Made by a program: the position numbers and the translations under genes. From Litoreibacter ponti (lineage in GTDB: Bacteria; Pseudomonadota; Alphaproteobacteria; Rhodobacterales; Rhodobacteraceae), in contig NZ_QBKS01000001.1 in NCBI RefSeq assembly GCF_003054285.1, positions 1,922,001 to 1,986,000 of the forward strand: a stretch of DNA of 64,000 nucleotides. Reading direction: 5' to 3'. Shown here in pieces: positions 43,338 to 52,451 of the stretch. Each line of letters begins with the position of its first letter. Within the stretch, counting starts at the first letter, position 1. The notes below the pieces were generated by a model. That model did not search any database. It saw only the letters and a list, made by a program, of their open reading frames with translations, and was not told the origin of the DNA.

Positions 43338-43910
43338 ATGTCTGAACGTTGCGGCTGGTGCGGCTCCGAGGAGATCTACGTAAATTATCACGACACGGAG
43401 TGGGGCGTGCCGGAATACGAAAGCCGCGCCCTGTGGGAGAAGCTGATTCTCGACGGGTTTCAGGCGGGGCTGAGCTGGATCACGATCCTCAAAAAGCGCG
43501 ACGCCTTCCGCGAGGCCTTCGATGGGTTTGACCCCAACATCATCGCCGGATGGGGCGAGCCGGAGGTGCTTCGTCTGCTCGACAACCCCGGCATCGTGCG
43601 CCACCGCGGCAAGATCGAGGCCACCATCGGCAATGCCCGCGCGTGGCAAAAGATCGAGCAACAACAGGGCTTTGACAAATTCCTGTGGACTTATTTCGAC
43701 GGCAAGCCGCTGCAAAACCAGTGGACCAAGCTGGCCGAGGTGCCCGCCTTCACACCGCTGTCCACGCAGATATCAAAGGACCTCAAGAAGGCTGGCTTCC
43801 GCTTCTGTGGACCTACCATCGTCTATGCCTTCGCGCAGGCCTGTGGGCTGATCAATGACCATCTGGTGACCTGTCCGTGCCACGCGGAGGTGGCCGCGAT
43901 GGCGCGTTAA
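43338..43910 (+). CDS. tag: DNA-3-methyladenine glycosylase I
   Basis: 190 residues. Excises 3-methyladenine from alkylated DNA. Zinc-snap ligands appear at 'RCGWCG' (N-terminal Cys), 'NYHDTEWG' (His) and the C-terminal 'LVTCPCH' (His/Cys). The helix-hairpin-helix part includes 'GFQAGLSWITILKKRDAFREAF' with the catalytic Glu. It converges on gnd, sharing a TTAA stop. Confidence 0.96.
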   Translation: MSERCGWCGSEEIYVNYHDTEWGVPEYESRALWEKLILDGFQAGLSWITILKKRDAFREAFDGFDPNIIAGWGEPEVLRLLDNPGIVRHRGKIEATIGNARAWQKIEQQQGFDKFLWTYFDGKPLQNQWTKLAEVPAFTPLSTQISKDLKKAGFRFCGPTIVYAFAQACGLINDHLVTCPCHAEVAAMAR

Positions 43911-45319
43911 GCGCCCGAGCCCCACGGCCCGTGATGGGCCCCGTCCTGGTCCACCCGCTCGAAGCTATGCGCGCCGAAGAAGTCGCGCTGCGCCTGGATC
44001 ATGTTGGCGGTCGAGCGGCCCGTGCGCATGGCGTCGAAGTAGCTCAGGCCCGCCGCCAGCGCAGGTACTTGCAGCCCGTGGGCCAGCGCGGTCGAGACGA
44101 CCTTGCGCAAGCCGCCCGCGTTCTCTTCGATCAGCTTGGCAAAGAACGGCGCGAACATCAGGTTGTCCTTGGGCGCGGCAGTCAGCGCCTCGGCCATGTC
44201 GTTGAGCATCGACGAGCGGATGATGCAACCCTCGCGCCAGACGCGTGCAATCTCGGGCATGGGCAGGTCCCAGCCAAACTCGACGGACGCGTTGTTGAGC
44301 AAGTGGAACCCCTGCGCGTAGCACATGATCTTGCCCGCGATAAGCGCCTGTTCCAGCTCATCCGCGCTCAGCGTGTGCTTGCCCAAGGCCGACGGGGCCG
44401 CACCAAAGGTCGTCTCCCCGCGCACGCGTTCGGCCTTCATCGCCGACAGGTTGCGCGCGGCCACGGCGGCCTCGATCACCGGCACCGGCGCGCCGAGGTG
44501 CTGCGCCTCGATGACGGTCCAGCGGCCCGTGCCCTTCTGGCCTGCGCGGTCGAGGATAATGTCGAGCACCGGCTGGCCGGTGGCGGGATCGGTCGCCTTG
44601 GCCACCTCGCCGGAAATTTCGATCAGGTAGCTTTGCAGCGTGCCCTTGTTCCACGTCTGAAAAATCTCGGCGCAGTCGCTGGCCGATGCCCCCTGCCCGT
44701 CACGCATGATGCCGTAGATCTCGGCGATCATCTGCATGTCGGCATATTCGATGCCATTGTGCACGGCTTTGACGAAATGCCCGGCGCCGCCCTCGCCCAT
44801 CCAGGTCGCGCAGGCGGTGTCTTCATATTTCGCCGATATCGCCGTCAGGATGTGGGCCACCCGGTCCCAGGCCTCTTGCCGGCCGCCGCCCATGATTGAC
44901 GGCCCATGCCGCGCGCCCTCTTCGCCGCCGGAGACGCCGATCCCGAGATACGGCACCCCGTCCGCTTCTGCCTGTTCGGCGCGCGATTGCGTGTCGCGGA
45001 AGTTCGCGTTGCCCGCATCAATGATCAGATCGTCGGGTCCCAGCAGCGGGCGCAAAGCCGCGATCTGCTCGTCCACAGGCGCGCCCGCAGGCACCATCAG
45101 GATGATATTGCGGGGCTGTTCGATGCTCTCGACGAAGTCTTCCAGGCTCATGGTCGGGGTGATCTTCGGGGCGAGCTCGCCGGCCTCGGCGAAGAACTCT
45201 GACGTCTTGGCGGTGGTGCGGTTGAACACCGAGATCGCAAAGCCTTTTTCGGCGATATTCAGGGCCAGCATCGCCCCCATGGTTCCAAGCCCAATGAGGC
45301 CAATTTCTGATTTCGCCAT
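43907..45319 (-). CDS. gnd: 6-phosphogluconate dehydrogenase, decarboxylating
   Basis: 470 residues, NADP-dependent oxidative decarboxylation in the pentose phosphate pathway. N-terminal 'IGLIGLGTMGAMLALNIAEKGF', 'GVSGGEEGARHGPSIMGGG' and 'HFVKAVHNGIEYADMQMIAE' (catalytic Lys and Glu) match the long Gnd family. The N-terminal half is normal, and the standard length argues against the shorter NAD-linked type. Confidence 0.96.
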   Translation of the reverse strand: MAKSEIGLIGLGTMGAMLALNIAEKGFAISVFNRTTAKTSEFFAEAGELAPKITPTMSLEDFVESIEQPRNIILMVPAGAPVDEQIAALRPLLGPDDLIIDAGNANFRDTQSRAEQAEADGVPYLGIGVSGGEEGARHGPSIMGGGRQEAWDRVAHILTAISAKYEDTACATWMGEGGAGHFVKAVHNGIEYADMQMIAEIYGIMRDGQGASASDCAEIFQTWNKGTLQSYLIEISGEVAKATDPATGQPVLDIILDRAGQKGTGRWTVIEAQHLGAPVPVIEAAVAARNLSAMKAERVRGETTFGAAPSALGKHTLSADELEQALIAGKIMCYAQGFHLLNNASVEFGWDLPMPEIARVWREGCIIRSSMLNDMAEALTAAPKDNLMFAPFFAKLIEENAGGLRKVVSTALAHGLQVPALAAGLSYFDAMRTGRSTANMIQAQRDFFGAHSFERVDQDGAHHGPWGSGA

Positions 45320-45407
45320 TGCAATTTACTCCCCGGTCTGCCCCTCTCTGTTATCGCTCACATTTGGCCGGGTCAAACGTTAGCGGATAACGCTGGAGGG
45401 GCGCGGG

Positions 45408-46787
45408 ATGCGCGAGATTGACGTCGACCTGACAGAGGGCTCCATCGCGGGCCATTTCCGCACGTTGGCGCTGCCCGCCGCCCTGGGGATGCTGTTCTCA
45501 ACGCTTTATAACGTGGTGGACGTGTATTTTGCGGGCCAGATTTCCACCGAGGCGCAGGCGGGCCTCGCCATCGGCTTTCAGGCGTTCTTCATCATGATGT
45601 CGGTGGGCTTCGGCCTCGGCGCGGCGATGTCTGCGCTCGTGGGCAATGCCAAGGGCAGCAAGGACGACGCACAGGCCCGCGCGCTGGCAAGCCAGGGCTT
45701 GAGCTTTGGCATACTCGCGGTCGCAATACTGCTGATCGTCGGCGTCTTCGGCGGGCCGCTGCTGATCCAGCTGGTGTCCGAGCCCGGCGGTTACCGCGAC
45801 GCCGCCACCACCTATTTCTACATCCTGCTCGCCGCTCTGCCGGGCTTCCTGATGGCCTACGGGGCCAATGGCATCCTGCAGGCCCATGGGGACACCAAAT
45901 CCCTGCAGCGCGCTCTGATGGTGGCCTTCTTCGCCAATTGTGGGCTCAATCCGCTGCTGATCTACGGCATCCCCGGTCTGATCCCCGGGCTGGGCCTGCC
46001 CGGCATCGCGGTCGCGACCGTGATCAGCCAGACAGGCGTGATGGTCTGGATCATCACCCGCGTCATGGGCCGCCGCATCATGGAGGGGTTCTCCCTGAGC
46101 TGGCTCACCCCCGACCTGCCCCGCTACCGCGAGATCGCCGCGCAGATGCTGCCCACGACCTCGGCCATGATGGTGATGTTCATCTCCGGCTTTGTGGTGC
46201 AATACGCCCTGAAGAACTTCGGTCCCGAAGCCATTGCGGCCTACGGCGTGGCGCTCCGGATCGAGCAGATCCTGCTCCTGCCGGTGCTCGGCATGACCGG
46301 CGCGCTGCTGCCGATCGCGGCACAAAACTTCGGGGCGCAAGAGTATGACCGCGTCCGTGAAAGCCTGTTCTTCTGCTTCAAGCTCGGCTTCGTGATGTCC
46401 GCCGTGGCCTTCCCGATCCTGTGGTTCGCCTCGCCCTTCTTCATCCGGCTCTTCAGCGACGACCCAGAGGTCGTGCGCATCGGCACCAGCTACCTGCGGG
46501 TCGATAGCATCATCTTCCCCATCTATATGATGCTGTTTGCGATCAATTCGTTCCTGCAGGCGCTGAAACGGCCGGTCTGGACGCTGTGGATCAGCATCTA
46601 CCGACAGGGCTTCGGGGTGGCCTTCTTCATCTGGATCTATGTTGGGCTGATCGGCATGGATGTGTGGGGGGTCTGGATCGGGATCGCCACGGCCGTGGCG
46701 ACCGGGTGGCTCTTGGCGCTGTTCATCGCGGCGCGCATCGCGGGCGAGGAAATCGGCGGGCTCAGGGCGCAGGCCAGCCCCGCCTGA
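45408..46787 (+). CDS. MATE-family multidrug efflux protein
   Basis: 459 residues with twelve hydrophobic helices in two halves. 'LALPAALGMLFSTLYNVVDVYFAGQI' is the classic MATE N-terminus, and 'GMTGALLPIAAQNFGAQEYDRV' the start of the second half. NorM/DinF-type transporters exchange Na+ or H+ for cationic drugs; the substrate is unknown. Divergent from gnd. Confidence 0.92.
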   Translation: MREIDVDLTEGSIAGHFRTLALPAALGMLFSTLYNVVDVYFAGQISTEAQAGLAIGFQAFFIMMSVGFGLGAAMSALVGNAKGSKDDAQARALASQGLSFGILAVAILLIVGVFGGPLLIQLVSEPGGYRDAATTYFYILLAALPGFLMAYGANGILQAHGDTKSLQRALMVAFFANCGLNPLLIYGIPGLIPGLGLPGIAVATVISQTGVMVWIITRVMGRRIMEGFSLSWLTPDLPRYREIAAQMLPTTSAMMVMFISGFVVQYALKNFGPEAIAAYGVALRIEQILLLPVLGMTGALLPIAAQNFGAQEYDRVRESLFFCFKLGFVMSAVAFPILWFASPFFIRLFSDDPEVVRIGTSYLRVDSIIFPIYMMLFAINSFLQALKRPVWTLWISIYRQGFGVAFFIWIYVGLIGMDVWGVWIGIATAVATGWLLALFIAARIAGEEIGGLRAQASPA

Positions 46788-46855
46788 GTTGCCAAGGCGC
46801 GCTGCGCCCCTAGGTGGTGCTACCCCAACTGGCACTTTCCCAAGGAGCCCCACCC

Positions 46856-47395
46856 ATGGCCCAAGACAACACACGCCCCGGCACCCGCCTCAAGGACCGG
46901 CCCGAATATGCCAGCAAGCCCACCCCGCTGACCCGAGGCCCTGAGACCACCGTCAAGGACGCGGTCGCGGCCATGTCGGACAAGAACTACGGCTCGGTGA
47001 TCGTGGTCGACCCCGACGACAAGGTGATCGGTGTGGTGACCGAGCGCGACATCATGAACAAGGTGGTCGGCCGCGGCATGGACGCCACGACCACCAAACT
47101 CAGCGAGATCATGACCGAAAATCCGCGCCTCGCGCGCGAGGATGACGACATCATCGACTGGCTGCGCATGATGTCGAACGAGCGTTTCCGGCGCCTGCCG
47201 GTGGTCGACGCCGAGGGCCGCATTCAGGCGGTCTTCACCCAGGGCGATTTCGTCAGCTACACATGGCCGGACCTGCTCTACCAGATGCAGCAGCTGGCGC
47301 GCGCACAGGTCACCCGGCATTTTCCATATTACCTGATCGGCGGCGGTATTGCGGTGTACACCCTGCTGATGCTGATCGTGCTGCGCAATATGTAG
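46856..47395 (+). CDS. CBS-domain protein with C-terminal membrane helix
   Basis: 179 residues from ATG 46856 behind 'caaggagcc'. Two CBS motifs: 'VKDAVAAMSDKNYGSVIVVDPDDKVIGVVTERDIM' (about 38-75) and 'DDDIIDWLRMMSNERFRRLPVVDAEGRIQAVFTQGD' (about 98-135). CBS pairs bind adenine nucleotides. A single helix (about 158-176) anchors the C-terminus. A hairpin follows the stop. Confidence 0.88.
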   Translation: MAQDNTRPGTRLKDRPEYASKPTPLTRGPETTVKDAVAAMSDKNYGSVIVVDPDDKVIGVVTERDIMNKVVGRGMDATTTKLSEIMTENPRLAREDDDIIDWLRMMSNERFRRLPVVDAEGRIQAVFTQGDFVSYTWPDLLYQMQQLARAQVTRHFPYYLIGGGIAVYTLLMLIVLRNM

Positions 47396-47413
47396 CGCGA
47401 CGCCCGGTGAGGT

Positions 47414-47437
47414 CTGGAGAGGGCGGGCCCTCTCCAG
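47414..47437. terminator. Hairpin between the CBS gene and the nadX-like gene
   Basis: A perfect 10-bp stem, ctggagaggg (47414-47423), loop cggg, ccctctccag (47428-47437). There is no T tract, so it is a terminator-like hairpin serving two convergent genes. Confidence 0.6.
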
Positions 47438-47468
47438 CTCCGTCTCTCACCCAGGCGCGCTCAGCCGG

Positions 47469-48257
47469 TCAAACGCGCAAGGACCGCGCGCGGTCTGCCA
47501 CCGTCTTGACCACCGACATCGCCGCCAGGGCTGAGGTGCGTGGGTTGTCCGGCAACGTCTCGCCTGCGATCTCGAAGCGGAAGCTCCCAAACTCCCCTTC
47601 GGCTTCGACCTCGTGGATGTTCGCGCGCGCGTCGGGATCGGCGATCAGCAGCACTTGCGTCGCGTCAAAACCCACCCCCGCCAGCGCCACGGCGGCGGCG
47701 ACATTGGCGTTCTTGGGGTAGGCCAGCGCTGCTTGCCGCGCGGACCCTTCGAAATGCACCGCCGCCTCGGTCAATCCGTCCAGATCGACCGCGTCTTCGG
47801 CAGGCGAGCCTTTCCAGCCGTTTGGTGGCTTGCGGCCTGTGTAGGTCACGCGGGCCAAGCCCCCCTCCGCGGCACTCCCCAGCGCGTCCAGCGCCCCTAG
47901 CGCACCCGAAGGCAAGTGCAGCGTCGACCCACCGATCCGGGCCGCTTCCTCCAGCGAGGCACGCAGCGCGTCATCGGCCAAGGCGCCGATGGAGACCGTC
48001 ACCAGATCAATCCCGCGCCGCAACACCGCGTAGCCGTGATCGCGCAGCGCCTGATGGCCTGCACAATCGACCACCACGTCCAGCTCCGGCGCACCCAGAA
48101 TATCCCCGCCCACTGCAACATCGCCCAACGCGTCCCGCACAGCGATCTCGCGCCCCTCGCGGGCCACAACGAAAACAAGCTCCGCCCCGATCCGGGGCAG
48201 AGCCTGCGCAAGGTACTGGGCAATCGCCCCGTAGCCGATAATGCCAACTTTGATCAT
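47469..48257 (-). CDS. nadX: Aspartate dehydrogenase-like protein (NadX)
   Basis: 262 residues. NadX oxidises L-aspartate to iminoaspartate, replacing NadB in NAD synthesis. Rossmann start 'VGIIGYGAIAQYLA', 'LPSGALGALDAL' and 'YPKNANVAAAVALAG' are its hallmarks. It is 15 bases downstream of the ABC ATPase gene on the same strand, so it is probably cotranscribed with the inositol-type transporter. The enzyme's usual partner genes nadA and nadC are not present here. Confidence 0.85.
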   Translation of the reverse strand: MIKVGIIGYGAIAQYLAQALPRIGAELVFVVAREGREIAVRDALGDVAVGGDILGAPELDVVVDCAGHQALRDHGYAVLRRGIDLVTVSIGALADDALRASLEEAARIGGSTLHLPSGALGALDALGSAAEGGLARVTYTGRKPPNGWKGSPAEDAVDLDGLTEAAVHFEGSARQAALAYPKNANVAAAVALAGVGFDATQVLLIADPDARANIHEVEAEGEFGSFRFEIAGETLPDNPRTSALAAMSVVKTVADRARSLRV

Positions 48258-48272
48258 GGCACCGGATATAGC

Positions 48273-49052
48273 CTAGACCGTGCCGCCCAGCGAGCCCTCC
48301 AGCGTGGCCAGCTCCTGCCCCCCGGCCATCAGGTCTTGCAGCTCTTCCGGCGTGATCTCGCCCTTCATCGCCGTGCCAAGCGTCTTGCCCCGGTTCAGCA
48401 CGGTGAACCGGTCTCCCACCGCCATGGCATGGCGCACGTTATGTGTGATGAACACCACCGCGATGCCCTGCTTGCGCACCTTGTCGATGGTCGCCAGCAC
48501 GTTCGACGTCTGCCGCACCCCCAGCGCCGAGGTCGGCTCGTCCAAAATCAACACCTTCGCCCCGAAATACACCGCGCGAGCGATAGCGACCGTCTGCCGC
48601 TCACCGCCTGACAGTGTACCAACGGCTTGATCCGGCCCACGCAGGTTGATGCCCATCTTGCGCATCTGCTCCATCGTGACCCTGTTGGCCGTGGCGTGAT
48701 CGAAGAAGTTGAAGCCTGCCACCTTCTTCACCGGCTCGTTGCCCATGAAGAAATTGCGGCTCACCGACATCAGCGGAATCATCGACAGCTGCTGGTGCAC
48801 CGTGGCGATGCCCGCCGCCATGGCGTCGCGGGGGTCCGCGAAATCCATCGGCTTGCCCTCGAAGATGATCTCGCCCGAGGTGGGCTTATGAACCCCGGAC
48901 ATGGTCTTGATGAAGGTCGACTTGCCCGCGCCATTGTCGCCCAAGAGGCAGTGACATTCGCCCGGCGTCACATCGACCGAGACCCCAGCCAGCGCGATCA
49001 CGCTGCCGAAATGCTTTTCGATATTCTTCATCTGGATGATCGGATCAGCCAT
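48273..49052 (-). CDS. Sugar ABC transporter ATP-binding protein (single-domain, FrcA-like)
   Basis: 259 residues, one ABC domain (many sugar importers have two). Walker A 'GDNGAGKST' (38-46), signature 'LSGGE' (147-151) and Walker B 'LILDEP' (168-173) are present. Single-domain size and composition match the FrcA fructose-type ATPase. The site map and operator at 51281 suggest that it imports inositol or a related polyol. Confidence 0.92.
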   Translation of the reverse strand: MADPIIQMKNIEKHFGSVIALAGVSVDVTPGECHCLLGDNGAGKSTFIKTMSGVHKPTSGEIIFEGKPMDFADPRDAMAAGIATVHQQLSMIPLMSVSRNFFMGNEPVKKVAGFNFFDHATANRVTMEQMRKMGINLRGPDQAVGTLSGGERQTVAIARAVYFGAKVLILDEPTSALGVRQTSNVLATIDKVRKQGIAVVFITHNVRHAMAVGDRFTVLNRGKTLGTAMKGEITPEELQDLMAGGQELATLEGSLGGTV

Positions 49053-49053
49053 A

Positions 49054-50166
49054 TCAACGCTCCCCCGTGATGATGCGGCGGATGTAGGTGTTCAGGATCA
49101 CGGCCGCGAGCAGGATCACCCCAAGGAACACCCGGAAGAGCGAGCTTTCGACCCCTGCAAAGAACAGCCCCTGCTGCACGACGCCGAAGATCAGCGCACC
49201 CAGCGCCGCCCCCAACACGGAGCCGTAGCCGCCGGTAAGCAAAGCGCCGCCGATGACCACGGCGATGATCGCCTCGAACTCTTTCAACAGGCCCCGGTCG
49301 GCGCCCGCCGAGCCGAACTCCATGACCTGACACACGGCAAAGACCGTGGCGCAGAAGGCGGTGAAGACGAACATCATGATCTTGACGTAGTTGACCGGCA
49401 CGCCGGAGTTGCGCGCGGCCTCGGCGTCGCCGCCTGCCGCAAAGATCCAGTTGCCGAAGCGGGTGCGGGTCAGAAGGATATGCCCGAAAATCACCAGAAT
49501 GATTGCCCAGACAATCAGCATCGGGATGCCGTCGATGACCGGCTGGCCCGCGCGGGTGCCGCGCTCGTAGACGCCGATGATGCCCGCATCGCCAAGCCAT
49601 GTGAAAATCGGCTGGCCGATCTTGCCGCCGAAGATCGGCGCAAGCCAGTCGCCCTCCGCCGCGTCGCGGATGCCGCCGATGATGGTCTTCCGCTCGATGG
49701 TCTGCGGGATGTAGATGGTGAAACCGCGCAGAATGAACAGGAAGGCCAGCGTCACGATGAAGCTGGGCAGCCCTGTGCGCACCACGATGAAGCCGTTGAG
49801 CGCGCCAAGCGCGCAGCAAATCGCAAAGGTCACGAGGATCGCGATCCACATGGGCCACGCCAGCACCACGCCGAAGACCGCGATCATGATGCCCGCAAAT
49901 CCGATCATTGAGCCCACGGATAGGTCAAACTCCCCCGCGATCATCAGCAAGCAGGCGCCCACAGCGATGATCATGAACTGCGCAGAGATAATCGACCAGT
50001 TCATCACGCCTTGGGCCGCGAACATGCCGCTGTCCCAGGCAAAGAGGGCGAAGAGGGTGAACACCGCCACGGTGCCCACCATGCCGCCCAGTTCGGGGCG
50101 GATGAGTGCTTGGCGGAACCGGGAGGTCTCCTTGATCCGCTCGTCGGTTTGCGTCGTGTCGCTCAT
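49054..50166 (-). CDS. Sugar ABC transporter permease
   Basis: 370 residues with about ten hydrophobic helices. 'AGEFDLSVGSMIGFAGI' is the characteristic BPD-type permease segment of ribose/xylose/inositol importers. An insert of about 80 residues (about 160-235, 'YIPQTIERKTIIGGIRDAAEGDWLAPIF') is longer than in RbsC. It sits between the binding-protein and ATPase genes. Confidence 0.92.
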   Translation of the reverse strand: MSDTTQTDERIKETSRFRQALIRPELGGMVGTVAVFTLFALFAWDSGMFAAQGVMNWSIISAQFMIIAVGACLLMIAGEFDLSVGSMIGFAGIMIAVFGVVLAWPMWIAILVTFAICCALGALNGFIVVRTGLPSFIVTLAFLFILRGFTIYIPQTIERKTIIGGIRDAAEGDWLAPIFGGKIGQPIFTWLGDAGIIGVYERGTRAGQPVIDGIPMLIVWAIILVIFGHILLTRTRFGNWIFAAGGDAEAARNSGVPVNYVKIMMFVFTAFCATVFAVCQVMEFGSAGADRGLLKEFEAIIAVVIGGALLTGGYGSVLGAALGALIFGVVQQGLFFAGVESSLFRVFLGVILLAAVILNTYIRRIITGER

Positions 50167-50196
50167 GGGTCCGGGACCTTGATATCTGCAGAGACA

Positions 50197-50231
50197 AGAA
50201 GGGCGGCCTCCGCGTGTGGGGCCGCCCTTCT
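50197..50231. terminator. Intercistronic hairpin between binding-protein and permease genes
   Basis: A perfect 12-bp stem, agaagggcggcc (50197-50208) and ggccgcccttct (50220-50231), with an 11-base loop, lies between the stop of the binding-protein gene and the permease start. Such hairpins typically protect or partly terminate the upstream mRNA, so that the binding protein is made in excess over the membrane parts. Confidence 0.75.
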
Positions 50232-50243
50232 GGCGTTCAGCGC

Positions 50244-51191
50244 TTAGCGGTACTCGCCTGCGAACTCTTCAACCTTGGCGAGGCCGTCCTTGGTGACAAA
50301 GCCGGGGCCGGAGTTGATGTTGTTGCCCGGCAGCACGCCGTAGCGGTCCCAATTGGCCAGGATCACGACAGGCATATAGGCCTGCAGGAAGGGCTGTTGG
50401 TCGATACCCCAGTTGATCACCTCGCCCTTGATGGCTTTGACGATCTCTTCGCCCAGGTCGAACGTGCCGAAGTGGATGTCACCGGCCATGCCGTTCTCTT
50501 CCAGCGCGGCGATGGTCGGGTCGGCGGAGACCGGGCCCAGCGTCAGGATACCGTCCACATCGGGGTTGGCCGACAGGTAGGCCAGCACCTTGTTCTTGAT
50601 CTCGGCCGGGTCGGTGCCGCTGTCCATCATCGCGTCGCCCAGCTCAATGCCCAGACCGTCGGCATAGCCGCGGCAGCGCTCGCCCACGGTGGGCTGCTGG
50701 ATGGCGTGATTGACGCACAGGAACTTGGTGACGCCCTCGCCCTTGGCGCGGATGCCCGCGGCAAGGCCTGCATCATACTCGGGCTGGCCCACATACATCA
50801 GCGCGCCCACTTCGCGAGCCTGTTCCGGGGTGCCGGTGTTCATGATGATGACGTCGATGCCCTGGTCGACCGCGTCTCTGATCGGGCCGCTCAGCACGTC
50901 GAAGTCGGCCAGCGTCGTGATGATGCCATCGGGGCTGGAGGCCGCGGCCTGCTCGATGATGCGCGCCATGTCGGCGATGTCGCCGGTCGGCGGGTTGCGG
51001 TACTCGACATTGACGGAGACTTGCTCGCCCGCCAGCGCGATGCCGTTCTTGATGGTGTTCCACCAGCTGTCGCTGTCAGGCGCATGGCTGACGAGCACGT
51101 AGTTCAGCGTGGCATGGCCATCGGCCTGCACCGTGAAGGGGGCCACGGCCAGTGCGGCGGCAAGCGCCAGCTTCTTGGTTAAAGATGTCAT
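50244..51191 (-). CDS. Periplasmic sugar-binding protein of the inositol-type ABC transporter
   Basis: 315 residues from ATG 51191 behind 'gggagg'. A signal peptide (MTSLTKKLALAAALAVAPFTVQA) is followed by a periplasmic-binding-protein type I fold: 'LNYVLVSHAPDSDSWWNTIKNGI', 'DGIITTLADFDVLSGPIRDAVDQGIDVIIMNTG' and 'VDGILTLGPVSADPTI'. The divergent LacI gene and the shared operator link it to the iol genes. The ligand itself cannot be read from the sequence. Confidence 0.92.
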   Translation of the reverse strand: MTSLTKKLALAAALAVAPFTVQADGHATLNYVLVSHAPDSDSWWNTIKNGIALAGEQVSVNVEYRNPPTGDIADMARIIEQAAASSPDGIITTLADFDVLSGPIRDAVDQGIDVIIMNTGTPEQAREVGALMYVGQPEYDAGLAAGIRAKGEGVTKFLCVNHAIQQPTVGERCRGYADGLGIELGDAMMDSGTDPAEIKNKVLAYLSANPDVDGILTLGPVSADPTIAALEENGMAGDIHFGTFDLGEEIVKAIKGEVINWGIDQQPFLQAYMPVVILANWDRYGVLPGNNINSGPGFVTKDGLAKVEEFAGEYR

Positions 51192-51280
51192 GTATTCCTC
51201 CCAGAATTTTTGAACGCCTAAGGGCACGGAGTCCGGTCTTTGGCCGTCTCTCAGAATCAAACAGACCACAGATTGCGTAT

Positions 51281-51300
51281 TTTTGCAACCGGTTGCAAAA
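51281..51300. promoter_or_regulatory. LacI-type operator (copy 1)
   Basis: A perfect 20-bp palindrome, ttttgcaaccggttgcaaaa, with central CG, in the divergent region between the transporter operon (90 bases from its ATG) and the LacI gene (75 bases from its ATG). The central 18 bp are identical to the copy at 55625-55642. Confidence 0.88.
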
Positions 51301-51374
51301 CGAAGTGCCGAATTCCATACTGCGCCTATGGCCGGCCTTGGGCATTCAGGCGACGTAGCGGGGGACGAATACGG

Positions 51375-52376
51375 ATGGCGGCAACACTCAAGGACGTGGC
51401 GGAGCGCGCGGGCGTATCCCGCTCCGCCGTATCGCGGACCTTCACCGACGGGGCGTCCGTCTCGCCCAAGATGCGCCGCAAGGTGGAGAAGGCCGCGCTG
51501 GAGCTGGGCTACAGCCCCAACGCGCTCGCCTCGTCGCTGACCACGGGGCGCACCAAACTGATCGGGCTGGTGGTGAGCAACTTCCACAACCCCCTGTTTT
51601 TGGAGGTCTTCGACCGATTCACCTCCGGCCTGCAAGCCCGCGGGCTGCGCCCGCTTCTGGTCAATCTCAGCGACGAGACCGATCCGCAGACATCCGTGCA
51701 AATGATGCGGCAATACTCCGTCGACGGGGTCGTGGTCGCCTCCTCCACCCTGCCGCCGGACTTCGCCAAGGCCTTCCGAGACGCGGGCATCCCGGTCGTG
51801 CACAGCTTCGGGCGGTTCTCATCGGCGCCGCAAGTCCACATCGTGGGCATCGACAATGTCGAATGTGGCCGCATGGCCGCGCTGGAACTGCTGGATCGCG
51901 GCTACACCAAGGTCGCGTTTCTGGGCGGGCCGGAGAAAGCCACCTCGACCCAGGACCGCCTGCAAGGCTTCGGCGCAGAGATGGCCAAGCACCGCCGCGT
52001 CACCGTCACCCACTCCTTCGCCGAGGCCTATACCTTCGACGCGGGCCGCCGCGAGATGCTGCGCCTGCTTGAACAAGGCCCGGCGCAGGCCTATTTCTGC
52101 GGCGACGATGTCGTCGCCGTCGGTGCCCTGTCCGCCGCGCGCGAGAGCGGCCTGGACGTGCCGGGCGATCTGGGCCTGATTGGGCTGAACGACATGGAGA
52201 TGTCGGGCTGGCAAAACATCAACCTGACGACGATCCGCCAGCCGATCCGCCAGATCATCGAAAGCACGGTGGAGCTGATGGGCGCGATGCTGGACGATCC
52301 CAATCGCTATCCGGAGGCGCGCCTGTTTCCGTGTCGCGTCATCGAGCGGGGCACCCTTCCCCCACGCAGTTACTAG
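51375..52376 (+). CDS. LacI-family regulator of the inositol regulon
   Basis: 333 residues from ATG 51375. Helix-turn-helix and hinge helix are in 'TLKDVAERAGVSRSAVSRTF' and 'PNALASSLTTGRT' (residues 4-58). The effector domain follows ('LIGLVVSNFHNPLFLEVFDRF', 'GVVVASSTL', 'HIVGIDNVECGRMAALELLDRGYTKVAFLGG'). It is likely a repressor of the genes beside both tttgcaaccggttgcaaa palindromes and of itself; the inducer may be inositol or an intermediate (inference). Confidence 0.92.
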   Translation: MAATLKDVAERAGVSRSAVSRTFTDGASVSPKMRRKVEKAALELGYSPNALASSLTTGRTKLIGLVVSNFHNPLFLEVFDRFTSGLQARGLRPLLVNLSDETDPQTSVQMMRQYSVDGVVVASSTLPPDFAKAFRDAGIPVVHSFGRFSSAPQVHIVGIDNVECGRMAALELLDRGYTKVAFLGGPEKATSTQDRLQGFGAEMAKHRRVTVTHSFAEAYTFDAGRREMLRLLEQGPAQAYFCGDDVVAVGALSAARESGLDVPGDLGLIGLNDMEMSGWQNINLTTIRQPIRQIIESTVELMGAMLDDPNRYPEARLFPCRVIERGTLPPRSY

Positions 52377-52382
52377 GCGGTA

Positions 52383-52451
52383 GGAAGGCCGTTCGAACGG
52401 CCTTCCACGACGCGCATTTCATGCGCGTCGCAAGCGTCTTCAAAGACGCTT
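52383..52451. repeat. Three tandem palindromes (dispersed repeat copy 3)
   Basis: Directly after the LacI stop come three palindromes: 24 bp perfect (52383-52406, half-site ggaaggccgttc), an inverted repeat cgacgcgcat/atgcgcgtcg around ttc (52408-52430), and aagcgtctt/aagacgctt around ca (52432-52451). The last runs into tttt, which may terminate LacI transcription. The same modules occur at 3834 and 18827. Confidence 0.8.

Noticed and set aside
45498..46874. 458-codon - strand frame across the MATE gene
   Set aside because: It is antisense to a twelve-helix transporter with clear MATE signatures; the product is His/Asp/Gln-rich with no domain.
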